A DNA stretch of 64,000 nucleotides from Algoriphagus aquimarinus (lineage in GTDB: Bacteria > Bacteroidota > Bacteroidia > Cytophagales > Cyclobacteriaceae), in NCBI RefSeq assembly GCF_900112005.1, contig NZ_FOKK01000004.1, forward strand, positions 62,001-126,000. Reading direction: 5' to 3'. How positions within the stretch are numbered: the stretch's first letter is position 1; each line of letters opens with the position of its first letter. The notes below the pieces were generated by a model. The model did not search any database and had not been told where the DNA came from. It was given only the letters and a program-made list of their open reading frames with translations. Of the stretch, positions 1 to 7,391 are shown in pieces. Made by a program: the position numbers and the translations under genes.

Positions 1-1176
1 TGGAATAGAGTAGGATTCCAACACTGATCGATAATCTGATATGCTATCAAGAATAGCTGCAGAAATTGGAAAAATCAGACCTTGCTTAGAAAATTGTTTC
101 TTTGCCAATACATGATGGATCAAGTATCGGTGGATACGACCATTTCCATCGACAAATGGGTGAATAAATACAAATCCAAAGGCGATAACTGCAGCTGCCA
201 TAATAGGGTCGGTATCATCCAATAGTAAAAGGCGGTTTGATTCCATGAGTCCAGTCATCAAAGATTCAATGTCTTGAGGCTTTGCAGAAATGTGATCGGG
301 TAGTGGAGAGAATGTATCCTTATCTCGTTCTCCCACAAATCCACCTTTTTTACGGTAGCCCATCTCAATAAACCGTGTATTCTCAATAACTAGTTGCTGT
401 AATCGGCAAAGCTCTTCATGACTAAGGTCTTTTACTCCCGCCTGACCAATCGCCTGACTCCATCGTGCTGCCCTTTTACTTTTAGGGCTTTCACCTTCAA
501 TCGTGAAAGATGCCTTGGAATCCTTTAACAAAAGAAAGGCAGCAGCTCTTTGTAAGATACTCTTCCGGATACCTTTTAAATACTGATCGTTTAATCTGAC
601 AAAATCCTGAGATGCGTACTCTTTAATTTTTTTGCTTTTACGCACCAAAGGACAAAAGTTGACTGTACCAGGCAGGTTATTGACAATACGATGTCTGGGT
701 GACTTTTCTCCTTTTGACAAACTGAATTGTAGCTTATCATCAAGAAGGGTCACATAGTTTTTAATGATTAAGTCAGGTATAGGGAGCTTTTTTTCCATTA
801 ACCATTCATATAGAAACCAAATTCTGCGGGAATATTGCCCGGTTACCTCTATGGAAAGTAGCTCGAGAATTTCTCTTTCACTTAGTTTTTCAAATAGTTT
901 TTTGAGTATTAACAAATTGATTCCTTCATATTTTAAAGCAAATACGAGATGGTGGTAGCAGCTTTCCTCTGGTTGGTATCGGGGAGTGAAAACCATCCAG
1001 GCTTCAGTTTGATAAGTTTTATGTTTTATGTTTATCAGTGCGATCACTTCAGGAATCGGAGTCTCCAATCCATAGTGTTCAATAATAGCTGGATAGCCGA
1101 CGATATATCCACTTTCAGGTAGATTTCGGCCATGAAATGTGGGTGTATTAATTGAAAAGGAGGTATTATGATTCAT
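1..1176 (-). CDS. Fic family protein (AMPylator-type), 3' end outside window
   Basis: The minus strand is open from the ATG at 1176 to the window edge (392 codons seen). The catalytic Fic motif HPFVDGNGR begins near residue 339. Upstream, the segment SFTIEG fits the inhibitory motif [S/T]xxxE[G/N] of autoinhibited Fic proteins, so the family's usual reaction, transfer of AMP from ATP to a target hydroxyl, is likely but restrained by the protein itself. The long N-terminal part before the Fic core has no obvious second motif. There is no strong Shine-Dalgarno sequence, as is usual in Bacteroidota. It sits downstream of a small basic gene and of a decayed RhuM-Doc gene, in a cluster of toxin-antitoxin genes. 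Repeats at 1182-1273 lie right before its start. The assignment is firm; substrate and the C-terminal part are unknown. Confidence 0.9.
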   Translation of the reverse strand, partial: MNHNTSFSINTPTFHGRNLPESGYIVGYPAIIEHYGLETPIPEVIALINIKHKTYQTEAWMVFTPRYQPEESCYHHLVFALKYEGINLLILKKLFEKLSEREILELLSIEVTGQYSRRIWFLYEWLMEKKLPIPDLIIKNYVTLLDDKLQFSLSKGEKSPRHRIVNNLPGTVNFCPLVRKSKKIKEYASQDFVRLNDQYLKGIRKSILQRAAAFLLLKDSKASFTIEGESPKSKRAARWSQAIGQAGVKDLSHEELCRLQQLVIENTRFIEMGYRKKGGFVGERDKDTFSPLPDHISAKPQDIESLMTGLMESNRLLLLDDTDPIMAAAVIAFGFVFIHPFVDGNGRIHRYLIHHVLAKKQFSKQGLIFPISAAILDSISDYRSVLESYSIP

Positions 1177-1181
1177 TCTTC

Positions 1182-1273
1182 ATGAAAAACAGGTTATCCA
1201 AAAATACTAGAAAAACAGGTTATTTATATGAAAAATGGGTAAAAAGATATACTTTTTATGAAAAACAGGTAGA
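1182..1273 (-). repeat. Four iteron-like repeats upstream of the Fic gene
   Basis: Four copies of a 13-16 base word start at 1182, 1208, 1228 and 1258. On the plus strand they read roughly ATGAAAAACAGGT, with a TAG-start variant at 1208 and a more diverged copy at 1228. Spacing is 26, 20 and 30 bases. They fill the space between the Fic start (1176) and the upstream gene. The position suggests binding sites for a regulator, but that is inference. Confidence 0.6.
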
Positions 1274-1321
1274 TTTTATTGTTGAAAAAATTTTTATGAA
1301 CCAGATTCAGGTTATAACTGT

Positions 1322-1537
1322 CTACAAGTTTGTTGGAGCGCGTCTTTTGGCTTCTGCTAAAATCTCAGCCACGGATTTGTTGGATAGTCCGCTTTCCTCA
1401 CCTTTGATAAGCTCAGTTCGAACCAATTCTTTACCTGCATTTCTTTCACCTTTCCAAAATAGGTTGCTCTTACGCTTTCGTAGATGTTTGGCCCATTCAC
1501 CAGAAACTGTTAGATGCCCTTTTTTCTTATGTGCCAT
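1322..1537 (-). CDS. Small basic protein with ParD-like C-terminal tail
   Basis: This is a 71-residue protein. I chose the ATG at 1537 because the first 15 residues of the longer reading (from 1582) add only a low-complexity basic stretch, whereas MAHKKKGHLTVSGEWAKHL looks like the start of a family of small basic Bacteroidota proteins. The last third (GEESGLSNKSVAEILAEAKR) resembles the C-terminal tail of ParD-type antitoxins, which wraps the partner toxin. No ParE-like toxin lies beside it; the neighbours are the Fic gene downstream and the broken RhuM-Doc gene upstream. It could be an orphan antitoxin, a product of fusion after a deletion, or unrelated to toxin control. Function is not known. 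Confidence 0.55.
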   Translation of the reverse strand: MAHKKKGHLTVSGEWAKHLRKRKSNLFWKGERNAGKELVRTELIKGEESGLSNKSVAEILAEAKRRAPTNL

Positions 1538-1578
1538 AATTTTGGGTTTTAAGATCCTTTTCTTTATTTCTTTCGCAA

Positions 1579-2445
1579 TCAAGTGCGGTTCCTGTTCAGT
1601 ACACTAATCACCAATTTTTTCACCGTGTCCATTTCGTCTGGCTTGCTGGATGCTATGAAAAGCGTTAAGCTGGCAAGTGCATCATTGCTAATGATTGAAA
1701 TTCCCTGGCTATTGTGAAGTAAATCATTCGACTGCAAAAAGAGAAGAAAGCAAGCTGCAGCAATTCGTTTGTTACCATCTACAAAACCATGATTCTTCAC
1801 CATCAGGTATAGGAGCGTAGCTGCTTTTACTTCCAGGGTAGGATAGAAGTCCTCTTCACCGAAGTCTTTACTGATTTGTGCTACTGCACTTTCAAAGCTT
1901 CCATCTTTTTCTTTTCCAAATACCCCGGATTCAAAATTTGATCTTATTGATCCTATTACCGTTTAATATTGAGCTAATTCAGGATAAGTTGCTTTTCTCT
2001 TACTTAATCCCTTTTTGTCCAGGTTTTCATGATCATTATCATCAAGCAACTCTAAACCTTTTGCAAAATGGTTTAGGCAATCCAAGTTTAGGTTTTCTTC
2101 TTTTTGCTGAATTGCTCTACTTAAAATCCGAATGCCATCCTTAAGAGTTTGCACTTCCTGTTGTTTCTGAGCAAGTCTATTTTCATTGATTGCGTAGCCC
2201 TGCACTAAAAAATCATTAAGTCGCTTAGTTGCCCATTGACGGAATTTGATTCCTTGTTTGGAGTTGACTCTATAGCCAGCCGAAATGATTATATCTAAAT
2301 TGAAGTGATCAATATTTCTTTTAATTTTCCTTTTTCCTGAAATTCAACTATCCTGAAATTCAGGATAGTTGAATCCGAAACACTTGATTCACTCCAGTCT
2401 GCATGGATTATATATGAGGAATAAAAAGTTGTTCTATAACTCATT
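1579..2445 (-). pseudogene. Decayed RhuM-Doc (Fic) fusion protein gene
   Basis: Read on the minus strand, the region encodes most of a RhuM/virulence-type protein fused to a Doc-type Fic domain. The RhuM part shows NLDIIISAGYRVNSKQGIKF and then a coiled-coil stretch ending LLDDNDHENLDKK. The Doc part carries VKNHGFVDGNKRIAAA, a good Fic motif. The reading frame is the same from 2340 down to the stop at 1579, but it is broken by one in-frame TAA at 1963-1965, where relatives would have a glutamate codon. Near 2330-2345 the frame shifts by one, and the expected N-terminal helix-turn-helix part of RhuM is absent; the last upstream open stretch starts at an ATG at 2445. The gene is therefore dead or makes only fragments. 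Gene type is well supported; the exact N-terminal limit is not. Confidence 0.8.
2342..2374. repeat. Perfect 16-bp inverted repeat with one-base spacer
   Basis: Bases 2342-2357 (ATTCAACTATCCTGAA) are repeated as an exact inverted copy at 2359-2374, with only A2358 between. It lies within the frameshifted 5' part of the RhuM-Doc remnant. A palindrome this tight is a possible protein-binding or recombination site, or a strong hairpin; there is no T-run after it, so it is a poor terminator. Confidence 0.85.
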
Positions 2446-2773
2446 TATTTGGCATTATTGAGCTATAGAAATCTCGAACGGTTGAACTACCGAGAATCAC
2501 TCGGTAGTTGGATAATGGTTGAACCCAGTTTAAGGATATGAACTCATATTAAGGCATTACATAGCTCAGAAACCTGTTCCAAAATGGAACAGATTGGTTT
2601 TGACTTTTATCTTTCTGTTTAATGAACAGTTGCATTTACTGCAACACTTGCCTTTTCAATTCTTTCCAGAATTTTTCCTTCAAGATTAGTGATAAGATTA
2701 TTATGATTTTGAAGTTAGAGTGGTGAGTCGGAATTCCCGACACAGCTATCCAAATATGCTAATTCCACCTATT
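2446..2773. other. Gene-free spacer with two short inverted repeats
   Basis: I see no gene in this 328-base stretch between the RhuM-Doc remnant and hipT. It holds a 10-bp inverted repeat (AACTACCGAG at 2485-2494 with its complement at 2500-2509, 5-base spacer) and a 7-bp inverted repeat (CTGTTCC at 2574-2580 with GGAACAG at 2586-2592). Both resemble the architecture of the larger palindrome at 2342-2374. Confidence 0.6.
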
Positions 2774-3733
2774 TTAATCTGCACTTTCCGTGGTGAATCT
2801 CTTCGCGTTCAAAATTACCCCCTCTTTGTATTCTTTCTTGAGATCCTCATTTAAAAAGGACTTTTCAATTAACGTTAGAGCTTTGGGTAACCATTTTTGA
2901 AGCCTTTTATAGACACCTTTGATTTGCTTTTCATTGAGTTTCAAAACCATTCCAAGCCTATCAAAATACCCTTTGTTGAAATTCATTTTCTTTCCACCGA
3001 GTAGCAAAGCTGTATCTTCATTATCCTTTGGAAGAACGATTTTTACATTAAGCAGGTCATAAGCTGGAGATAAAGTCCAGCCGTGATCTGTTAGCCACAT
3101 CGAAAAGTTTTTTAAATGCATGTCATTATTGCCAATGATGTAATTGAAAACACTCAGTTCAAAAAAACGCATTTTATCCAGTAGCGTATTGGCTGACATT
3201 TCACCAATCGTTTTCCCCAAAGTTTCCATCGTGCCTTTGTATTTATCTTCCAGTTCCAAAATCTGCATGAAGTCAATCATGTGTACTTTGGATTTATCCT
3301 CCTTGCGGTCTATACGCTTAGTGAGATAGGACAATTCCCCGGAAGCCAATCGAATCATAGTACAAGGCACTACTTCAATCTTGAATAATTCTGCCAATTT
3401 CATCGAAAGATGCTCGTTTTCTGGCATTTGGGGGTATTGGGCATTTTGAGGTTTCAGAATATACATTCCCTCCAAAGCATCAAGTATTGTCAAGCGCCCC
3501 TGATGCCCATCTTCCAATTCAGTCTTTATCCAACCCAATGATAATTTAGGCTGAACTCCAGGAACTGTAATGGAAACTTCTGCTGCCTGTTTTGCCAAAA
3601 CTTCCATTTCAGACAATCGATAGGGCAGGAGAGGAGCATGCGTAGTTACAAAGAATTCTTTGATGCACTTAAGGTGATAATCTCCTGTAAGATTTGCATT
3701 TAGTGGTTCATAGCAGTGCAAGCATCTATTCAT
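2774..3733 (-). CDS. hipT: HipT-like serine/threonine kinase toxin (HipA C-terminal kinase)
   Basis: This 319-residue protein is the kinase part of a HipA-like toxin, encoded apart from the N-terminal subdomain. Visible signatures are the glycine-loop region TVPGVQPKLSL (residues 56-66), the ATP-contacting lysine in YILKPQ (K94), the catalytic loop GNNDMHLKNF (D204, N209) and the metal-binding AYD (D226). In the family, HipT phosphorylates tryptophanyl-tRNA synthetase and HipA glutamyl-tRNA synthetase; which applies here cannot be read. Residues 4-23 hold C4, C7, H20 and C23 in a zinc-ribbon-like arrangement ahead of the kinase. The start overlaps the hipS stop by 8 bases, so the two are translationally coupled. 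Length and motifs are intact, so the toxin is probably functional. Confidence 0.85.
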   Translation of the reverse strand: MNRCLHCYEPLNANLTGDYHLKCIKEFFVTTHAPLLPYRLSEMEVLAKQAAEVSITVPGVQPKLSLGWIKTELEDGHQGRLTILDALEGMYILKPQNAQYPQMPENEHLSMKLAELFKIEVVPCTMIRLASGELSYLTKRIDRKEDKSKVHMIDFMQILELEDKYKGTMETLGKTIGEMSANTLLDKMRFFELSVFNYIIGNNDMHLKNFSMWLTDHGWTLSPAYDLLNVKIVLPKDNEDTALLLGGKKMNFNKGYFDRLGMVLKLNEKQIKGVYKRLQKWLPKALTLIEKSFLNEDLKKEYKEGVILNAKRFTTESAD

Positions 3734-4061
3734 GTTCTTTATGGATAAAAGGATGGATACTTACTGCCCCAATGGCATTCTGACAACATGCCAAGAGTAA
3801 TCCCATTCGATCATTTTTATTGATCTTCCAGCTTTCAGATGCGATATTTAATAGCCAACCTTCAGGGATTAAGCCATCAAAAAAAGGAAATAAGCGCTTA
3901 CTACGGTAAGGTCGAGTTGTCACAGGCATATTGAAGGTGACAAATTGCTTTGGGTATTTTTGAATATACAATTCATCGTAAAGAAATATGTATTCACCAT
4001 TGTCCTCCTCGGTCAAGGTTCCTGCTAATTCATTATTATACTTCACTATCCCTTGTCGCAT
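3726..4061 (-). CDS. hipS: HipS-like small protein (HipA N-terminal subdomain 1)
   Basis: The 111-residue product matches the N-terminal subdomain 1 of HipA, here as a separate gene. The stretch LFPFFDGLIPEGWLL (about residues 57-71) is typical of this domain, including the tryptophan. In the E. coli hipBST system the HipS protein, not HipB, neutralises the kinase; the same role is inferred here. The gene overlaps hipB upstream by 26 bases and hipT downstream by 8 bases, giving a compact three-gene operon. This layout is a known variant, not a frameshifted hipA: each frame has its own start and the overlaps are regular. Confidence 0.83.
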   Translation of the reverse strand: MRQGIVKYNNELAGTLTEEDNGEYIFLYDELYIQKYPKQFVTFNMPVTTRPYRSKRLFPFFDGLIPEGWLLNIASESWKINKNDRMGLLLACCQNAIGAVSIHPFIHKEHE

Positions 4062-4257
4062 CTATTTCATGGATTGGTGTTAAAACATGGCCAAACATAC
4101 TCAATACCTGGTTTACCTTCAGTAAGCTTAGATTTTCTTTACCTTGCTCGATCTTTCTGATGACCGTAAGTGCTACGCCGGCTTTGTCAGCAAATTCTTC
4201 TTGAGTTAAACCTAGTTGCTTCCTTCTGGCTTTTACAAATTCAGCTATGTGATTCAT
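4036..4257 (-). CDS. hipB: HipB-like XRE-family regulator
   Basis: A 73-residue helix-turn-helix protein of the XRE/HipB type. The stretch LGLTQEEFADKAGVALTVIR (residues 15-34) is the DNA-binding fold. It is the first gene of the hipB-hipS-hipT operon and most likely represses it through the repeats at 4262-4357 just before its start. In HipBST systems HipB boosts neutralisation by HipS and binds the operator. Confidence 0.85.
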   Translation of the reverse strand: MNHIAEFVKARRKQLGLTQEEFADKAGVALTVIRKIEQGKENLSLLKVNQVLSMFGHVLTPIHEIDATRDSEV

Positions 4258-4261
4258 GTTG

Positions 4262-4357
4262 TATGTATTTGCATATAAATATATGAAAAAATTTATGATT
4301 ATATGCTTTTGAGTATAAAATTAGGTGAAAAGTCTTTATTATATGCTTTTAGATATA
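4262..4357. promoter_or_regulatory. hip operator array: three copies of a TTATATGC word
   Basis: Two direct copies of TTATATGCTTTTxxxTATA start at 4299 and 4339, exactly 40 bases apart. A third, inverted copy reads TTATATGCAAATACATA on the minus strand (4262-4278) and abuts the hipB start. The A/T-rich half-sites and the position at an autoregulated operon make them probable HipB operators overlapping the promoter. Confidence 0.65.
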
Positions 4358-4509
4358 GCTCGAATGAGTTCTTTCTTGGTTTTGATTTGTTCCTAGCCAG
4401 CACCACTTGAAATATCTGAGTTTATATAGATTCTGCCACAAAATGATGAACAATTGAATTATAAGCATTATGCAAAATTTGCATAGTGCATTTGTATTCT
4501 TCTGAACCA

Positions 4510-5112
4510 TCAATCAGCAAATAGAAAATCCTTGTACTGATTTAATCTTTTGTTAAGTCCATCTACACCTAGATTTCTTAAACCACTAGGTGAAGGGGAA
4601 TATAGAATCCTTACCTGATACATTTTACCATCGATCTTGAGAGATTGTTTTTTCTTGTTTTCCTTGTCGATATGATGAAATGACTTGAAGTGTTTATTGA
4701 CTTCTATTTTTACAAATTCACTCGTGTAAATCAAAGTAGTAATGGATGGATGCTCAATCAGTAGTATACTAAGATCCTTTCTGGAAATAACATCTAATTT
4801 ATCATCTGAAGCTGATTGATTTTCTCTGCTGCATTCTGAAATGATATCAGTAATTCCAATTCCATGAGCTGCCAATAGTGACTTGCGCTTCTCTATAGCC
4901 TTGGTGGTATTTGACCTTTCTAAGTGCTCACAAAATACCTCTCCAATTAGACCCCAAAAAGCATTGTCTTTACTTCCATAGTAGAAATCCACATCAGTGT
5001 CATATAGTTTTTTTGAACTTTGATTACAGAATCGCGCTGGAGGGATAGTTCCAATTATTAGACGAGTAGCTCCTGCTGGAATGAATGGAATATAGGGATG
5101 TATAGAATTCAT
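4510..5112 (-). CDS. Uracil-DNA glycosylase superfamily protein
   Basis: A 200-residue protein with features of the uracil-DNA glycosylase superfamily. The motif IIGTIPPARF (residues 19-28) takes the place of the GQDPYH/GxNPG catalytic loop, followed by DFYYGSKDNAFW (42-53), which is found in the mismatch-glycosylase-like branch, and the C-terminal LYSPSPSGLRN matches the HPSP-type loop. It should excise damaged or deaminated bases or at least bind nucleic acid. There is no aspartate or asparagine in the usual place of the first motif that I can confirm, so activity is uncertain. It stands alone between the hip operon and the eroded XRE pair, in an island of defence-type genes. Confidence 0.7.
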   Translation of the reverse strand: MNSIHPYIPFIPAGATRLIIGTIPPARFCNQSSKKLYDTDVDFYYGSKDNAFWGLIGEVFCEHLERSNTTKAIEKRKSLLAAHGIGITDIISECSRENQSASDDKLDVISRKDLSILLIEHPSITTLIYTSEFVKIEVNKHFKSFHHIDKENKKKQSLKIDGKMYQVRILYSPSPSGLRNLGVDGLNKRLNQYKDFLFAD

Positions 5113-5283
5113 ATGTAATTATTTAGGAAGATTTGATTGTGAACTAGCTCAACCCTAGAACTTTCAGGCAAAGAAGAAATCCAAAACTTCATTCTAAATA
5201 TAAGTTCCTTAACCTACGATAAGGTGGGTAGGAGAGAGAAATATACTTTCCAAAAAAAAAATCAAAATATAAAATTCGGTTAC

Positions 5284-5523
5284 TTAATTTTTAGGTAACT
5301 CAAAAGCCATATCCTCCTTTATTGGATCAGCTACATTTAAGGTAGGAAGCATATATTTTTCAAACCCGGTTTTCTCTAGTTTTGCATGCAATACGCCTCG
5401 GGCTGTACAAATAGTTAAAACTTTCAAGTGAGTAAGAAAACCCTTTGTTATTACGTATTTCTCTGATTCAGAATTTAAAAGTGCTTTGAAGGCTTGCTTT
5501 TCAACATCAAAATTGCATCCAAA
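5284..5523 (-). pseudogene. Remnant of SecB-like chaperone gene
   Basis: The minus strand is open for 80 codons without a start. It ends in a stretch of which TARGVLHAKLEKTGFEKYML is characteristic, with KYVITKGFLTHLKVL before it and NVADPIKEDMAFELP after it. This resembles the C-terminal half of SecB-like proteins that accompany XRE antitoxins in Bacteroidota. The start is lost, and from remembered relatives a block of about 25 residues seems to be missing between NFDVEKQAFKALLN and SESEKYV. The order, after an XRE gene on the same strand, fits. Family assignment is from memory and moderately sure. Confidence 0.5.
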
Positions 5524-5531
5524 TTAAGCGC

Positions 5532-5809
5532 CTAAATCAACTTTTCACCTAATACCGATTCAATTTTAGCTAAGCTTTTCAAGGTAAAATTATGAGTTCC
5601 CTGCATCATTTACTGATTTCAGACTCTTTCTTGCCCATAAGATGGGCTAAGTCACGTTGGCTTTTACCTTGATGTTGTAGTAAATCATAGATTCTATTGA
5701 CAATGTCAAACGAATGATCTACATAACGCTTCACTTCATCACTTACTTGAATTGATTCGTAAATTGCGCTCATAGGATTTTGTTTGAAATATTCCGATCT
5801 GTGGGACAC
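5532..5809 (-). pseudogene. Frameshifted XRE-family antitoxin gene
   Basis: Translation from the GTG at 5809 gives a typical XRE antitoxin: HRSEYFKQNPMSAIYES, then GKSQRDLAHLMGKKESEISK, and stops at TGA at 5606. Adding one G at that point would continue the frame with WMQGTHNFTLKSLAKIESVL and end at 5532, exactly as expected for the second half of the helix-turn-helix. A single-base deletion has thus truncated the protein in its DNA-binding domain. The gene begins 13 bases after the Panacea antitoxin stop, so it would be read from the same transcript. Confidence 0.75.
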
Positions 5810-5822
5810 AGACCGGGGAGGA

Positions 5823-6821
5823 TTAAATTGCCTTTAGCTCCAAAGCATATTCGTAAGAAATGAACCTCTTGCTATTTTTATTTTCTAGCCAGCCGATTTC
5901 CTGATGACTGATTTCGACTATTTCTGACACAGCTGAGTTCTGGAAGCTTAAGACAACTTTTTCTAAGCTTTGAAGCTCTTCAGCTGAAAACACATCCAAT
6001 TGAATAGGCCGATCTGCCCTTCCCATCAATTTTTCCATTTTACTGCCATTTTCTTTTGATTCATAAAAAACATCAATCAATTCATTTACAGCCAGGTTTT
6101 CAAAAATTGTCTCATACATATTTGGAACTGGCCCATAATCAATTGCGACATACTTTGCTCCACTGATTGAGTTTCCAAATACGCGAAACATTAAAAAATC
6201 TGCATAGAAAAGCAGTTTATTCATTTTCGTCTTATAGCTGGGAACCTTGTGTGCAAAATAGACTATCATTTCCACCAACTTTTCCATATTTGGTTTTGTA
6301 AAGCCTGTGAATTCGTTGGCCTCTCCATCACCGATCAGGTAGTCATCAAGGTTTACCATCTTTAGTTTTTCCGCCTGTACCAATCGATCTATTCTTTTCA
6401 GCAAGTCTGATTTGACTTTGTCTGACTTTGGATCCCAGTCATCTACCAGACTTTTGAATTTCAAAGGATCCCTAGCCAATTTAATCAGATTGGCATTGGC
6501 TAAAGAGGGGAGGTCTCCTTTTTCGTATAATCCGTATGTATTCTGACCAAAACCGAGAATTTCCCCCATTCTCAGGGCAGAAAGCTCGTACTTTTCTCTG
6601 ATATCCGTTATTTCTGCTCGCTGCGGGATATGATTTTTGGTCCGGTAGGCATGTTCGACCATCAGGAGATTCAACTCATCTAGTTCGGTAGTAGTAAACT
6701 TCTCACCGGAATCCTCACATAGAAAGAACTGAAATCGAATTTTCACTTCATCCTTTCGAAAAGTCACCGCCCTTAGCTCATGCCGTAGCGGCATTTCTTT
6801 TCCTGTCAACGGGCTTTTCAT
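5823..6821 (-). CDS. Antitoxin with MqsA-like N-terminus, XRE domain and Panacea (DUF4065/SocA-like) domain
   Basis: A 332-residue protein. The start MKSPLTGKEMPLRHELRAVT and CEDSGEKFTT resemble the N-terminal part of MqsA-type antitoxins, though the zinc-binding cysteines are mostly missing. Residues of about 65-105 form an XRE fold (REKYELSALRMGEILGFG). The C-terminal half, from about 175 (KLVEMIVYFAHKV, KLLFYADF), is a Panacea/DUF4065 domain, a fold used by antitoxins of many unrelated toxins. The start overlaps the stop of the MqsR-like gene by 4 bases, toxin first, as in mqsRA. It probably binds the toxin and represses the operon. Confidence 0.8.
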   Translation of the reverse strand: MKSPLTGKEMPLRHELRAVTFRKDEVKIRFQFFLCEDSGEKFTTTELDELNLLMVEHAYRTKNHIPQRAEITDIREKYELSALRMGEILGFGQNTYGLYEKGDLPSLANANLIKLARDPLKFKSLVDDWDPKSDKVKSDLLKRIDRLVQAEKLKMVNLDDYLIGDGEANEFTGFTKPNMEKLVEMIVYFAHKVPSYKTKMNKLLFYADFLMFRVFGNSISGAKYVAIDYGPVPNMYETIFENLAVNELIDVFYESKENGSKMEKLMGRADRPIQLDVFSAEELQSLEKVVLSFQNSAVSEIVEISHQEIGWLENKNSKRFISYEYALELKAI

Positions 6822-7183
6822 ATGGATGTAATTTTAAAAGGGTAGCTCATTTTTTTCTCTGCGATATGAAAGGAGATGCAAAGTGTATTAGAACCCGGAA
6901 TTCCGGTGGTGATCTTAATGTAGATTTCTTCTGCTTTTACTATTCTGCCAAAAACCCACATTTCTTTCGTGCCATACATTTCTTCAGGCTTTGGTCCTTC
7001 GGAATAGTCGGCAACCTTCAAATCATCTAGGACTCGCTCGCGGTCTATGGGTCGGATGTCAAGTGCGGATAGCGTTGCAAAATTTTTGCCCCGATCATCC
7101 AGAAAAACTATCCCCCAAATCTTCATCTTGTCTTTGAATTGGCTTAAGAATTCTTCGACTTGATCTTTTGTAGTGTTTTGCAA
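6818..7183 (-). CDS. MqsR-like toxin
   Basis: A 121-residue protein beginning MQNTTKDQVEEFLSQF with the conserved pattern WGIVFLDDRGKN, MWVFGRIVKAEEIYIKI and a C-terminal ISFH. These are features of MqsR/RelE-fold toxins, which are ribosome-independent or ribosome-linked mRNA endonucleases. Together with the antitoxin gene that overlaps it by 4 bases it forms a toxin-first operon. Whether it cuts at GCU like E. coli MqsR is unknown. The gene is intact. Confidence 0.65.
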   Translation of the reverse strand: MQNTTKDQVEEFLSQFKDKMKIWGIVFLDDRGKNFATLSALDIRPIDRERVLDDLKVADYSEGPKPEEMYGTKEMWVFGRIVKAEEIYIKITTGIPGSNTLCISFHIAEKKMSYPFKITSI

Positions 7184-7391
7184 AAGTAATACGATAAAGT
7201 GTTAAAAAACAAATATAATCACAAAATTTAACCTATAAGGTTTAATTTGAAGAAGTTTTGTGTTGTCGGAAACACCAACATTTCTGATTTTACAGTTCTC
7301 GTTTTACAAGGCCTGTGGATTGAGACCCGCACCGAATCGTAATAGTTGAAGGTTCCGGTCTTTGAGGACTAAGTCCGTGGAAGGAATTATC

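Noticed and set aside
1152..1607. Plus-strand open frame of 151 codons
   Set aside because: It lies opposite the 71-residue minus-strand gene and the iteron region; the minus-strand reading has family-like sequence while this one has none.
2774..4061. hipA gene split by a frameshift
   Set aside because: Both parts have proper starts, regular overlaps and match the known HipS and HipT proteins, so a real two-gene arrangement is more likely.
5286..5600. Non-coding spacer
   Set aside because: It reads as decayed XRE and SecB-like genes, so it was entered as two pseudogenes instead.
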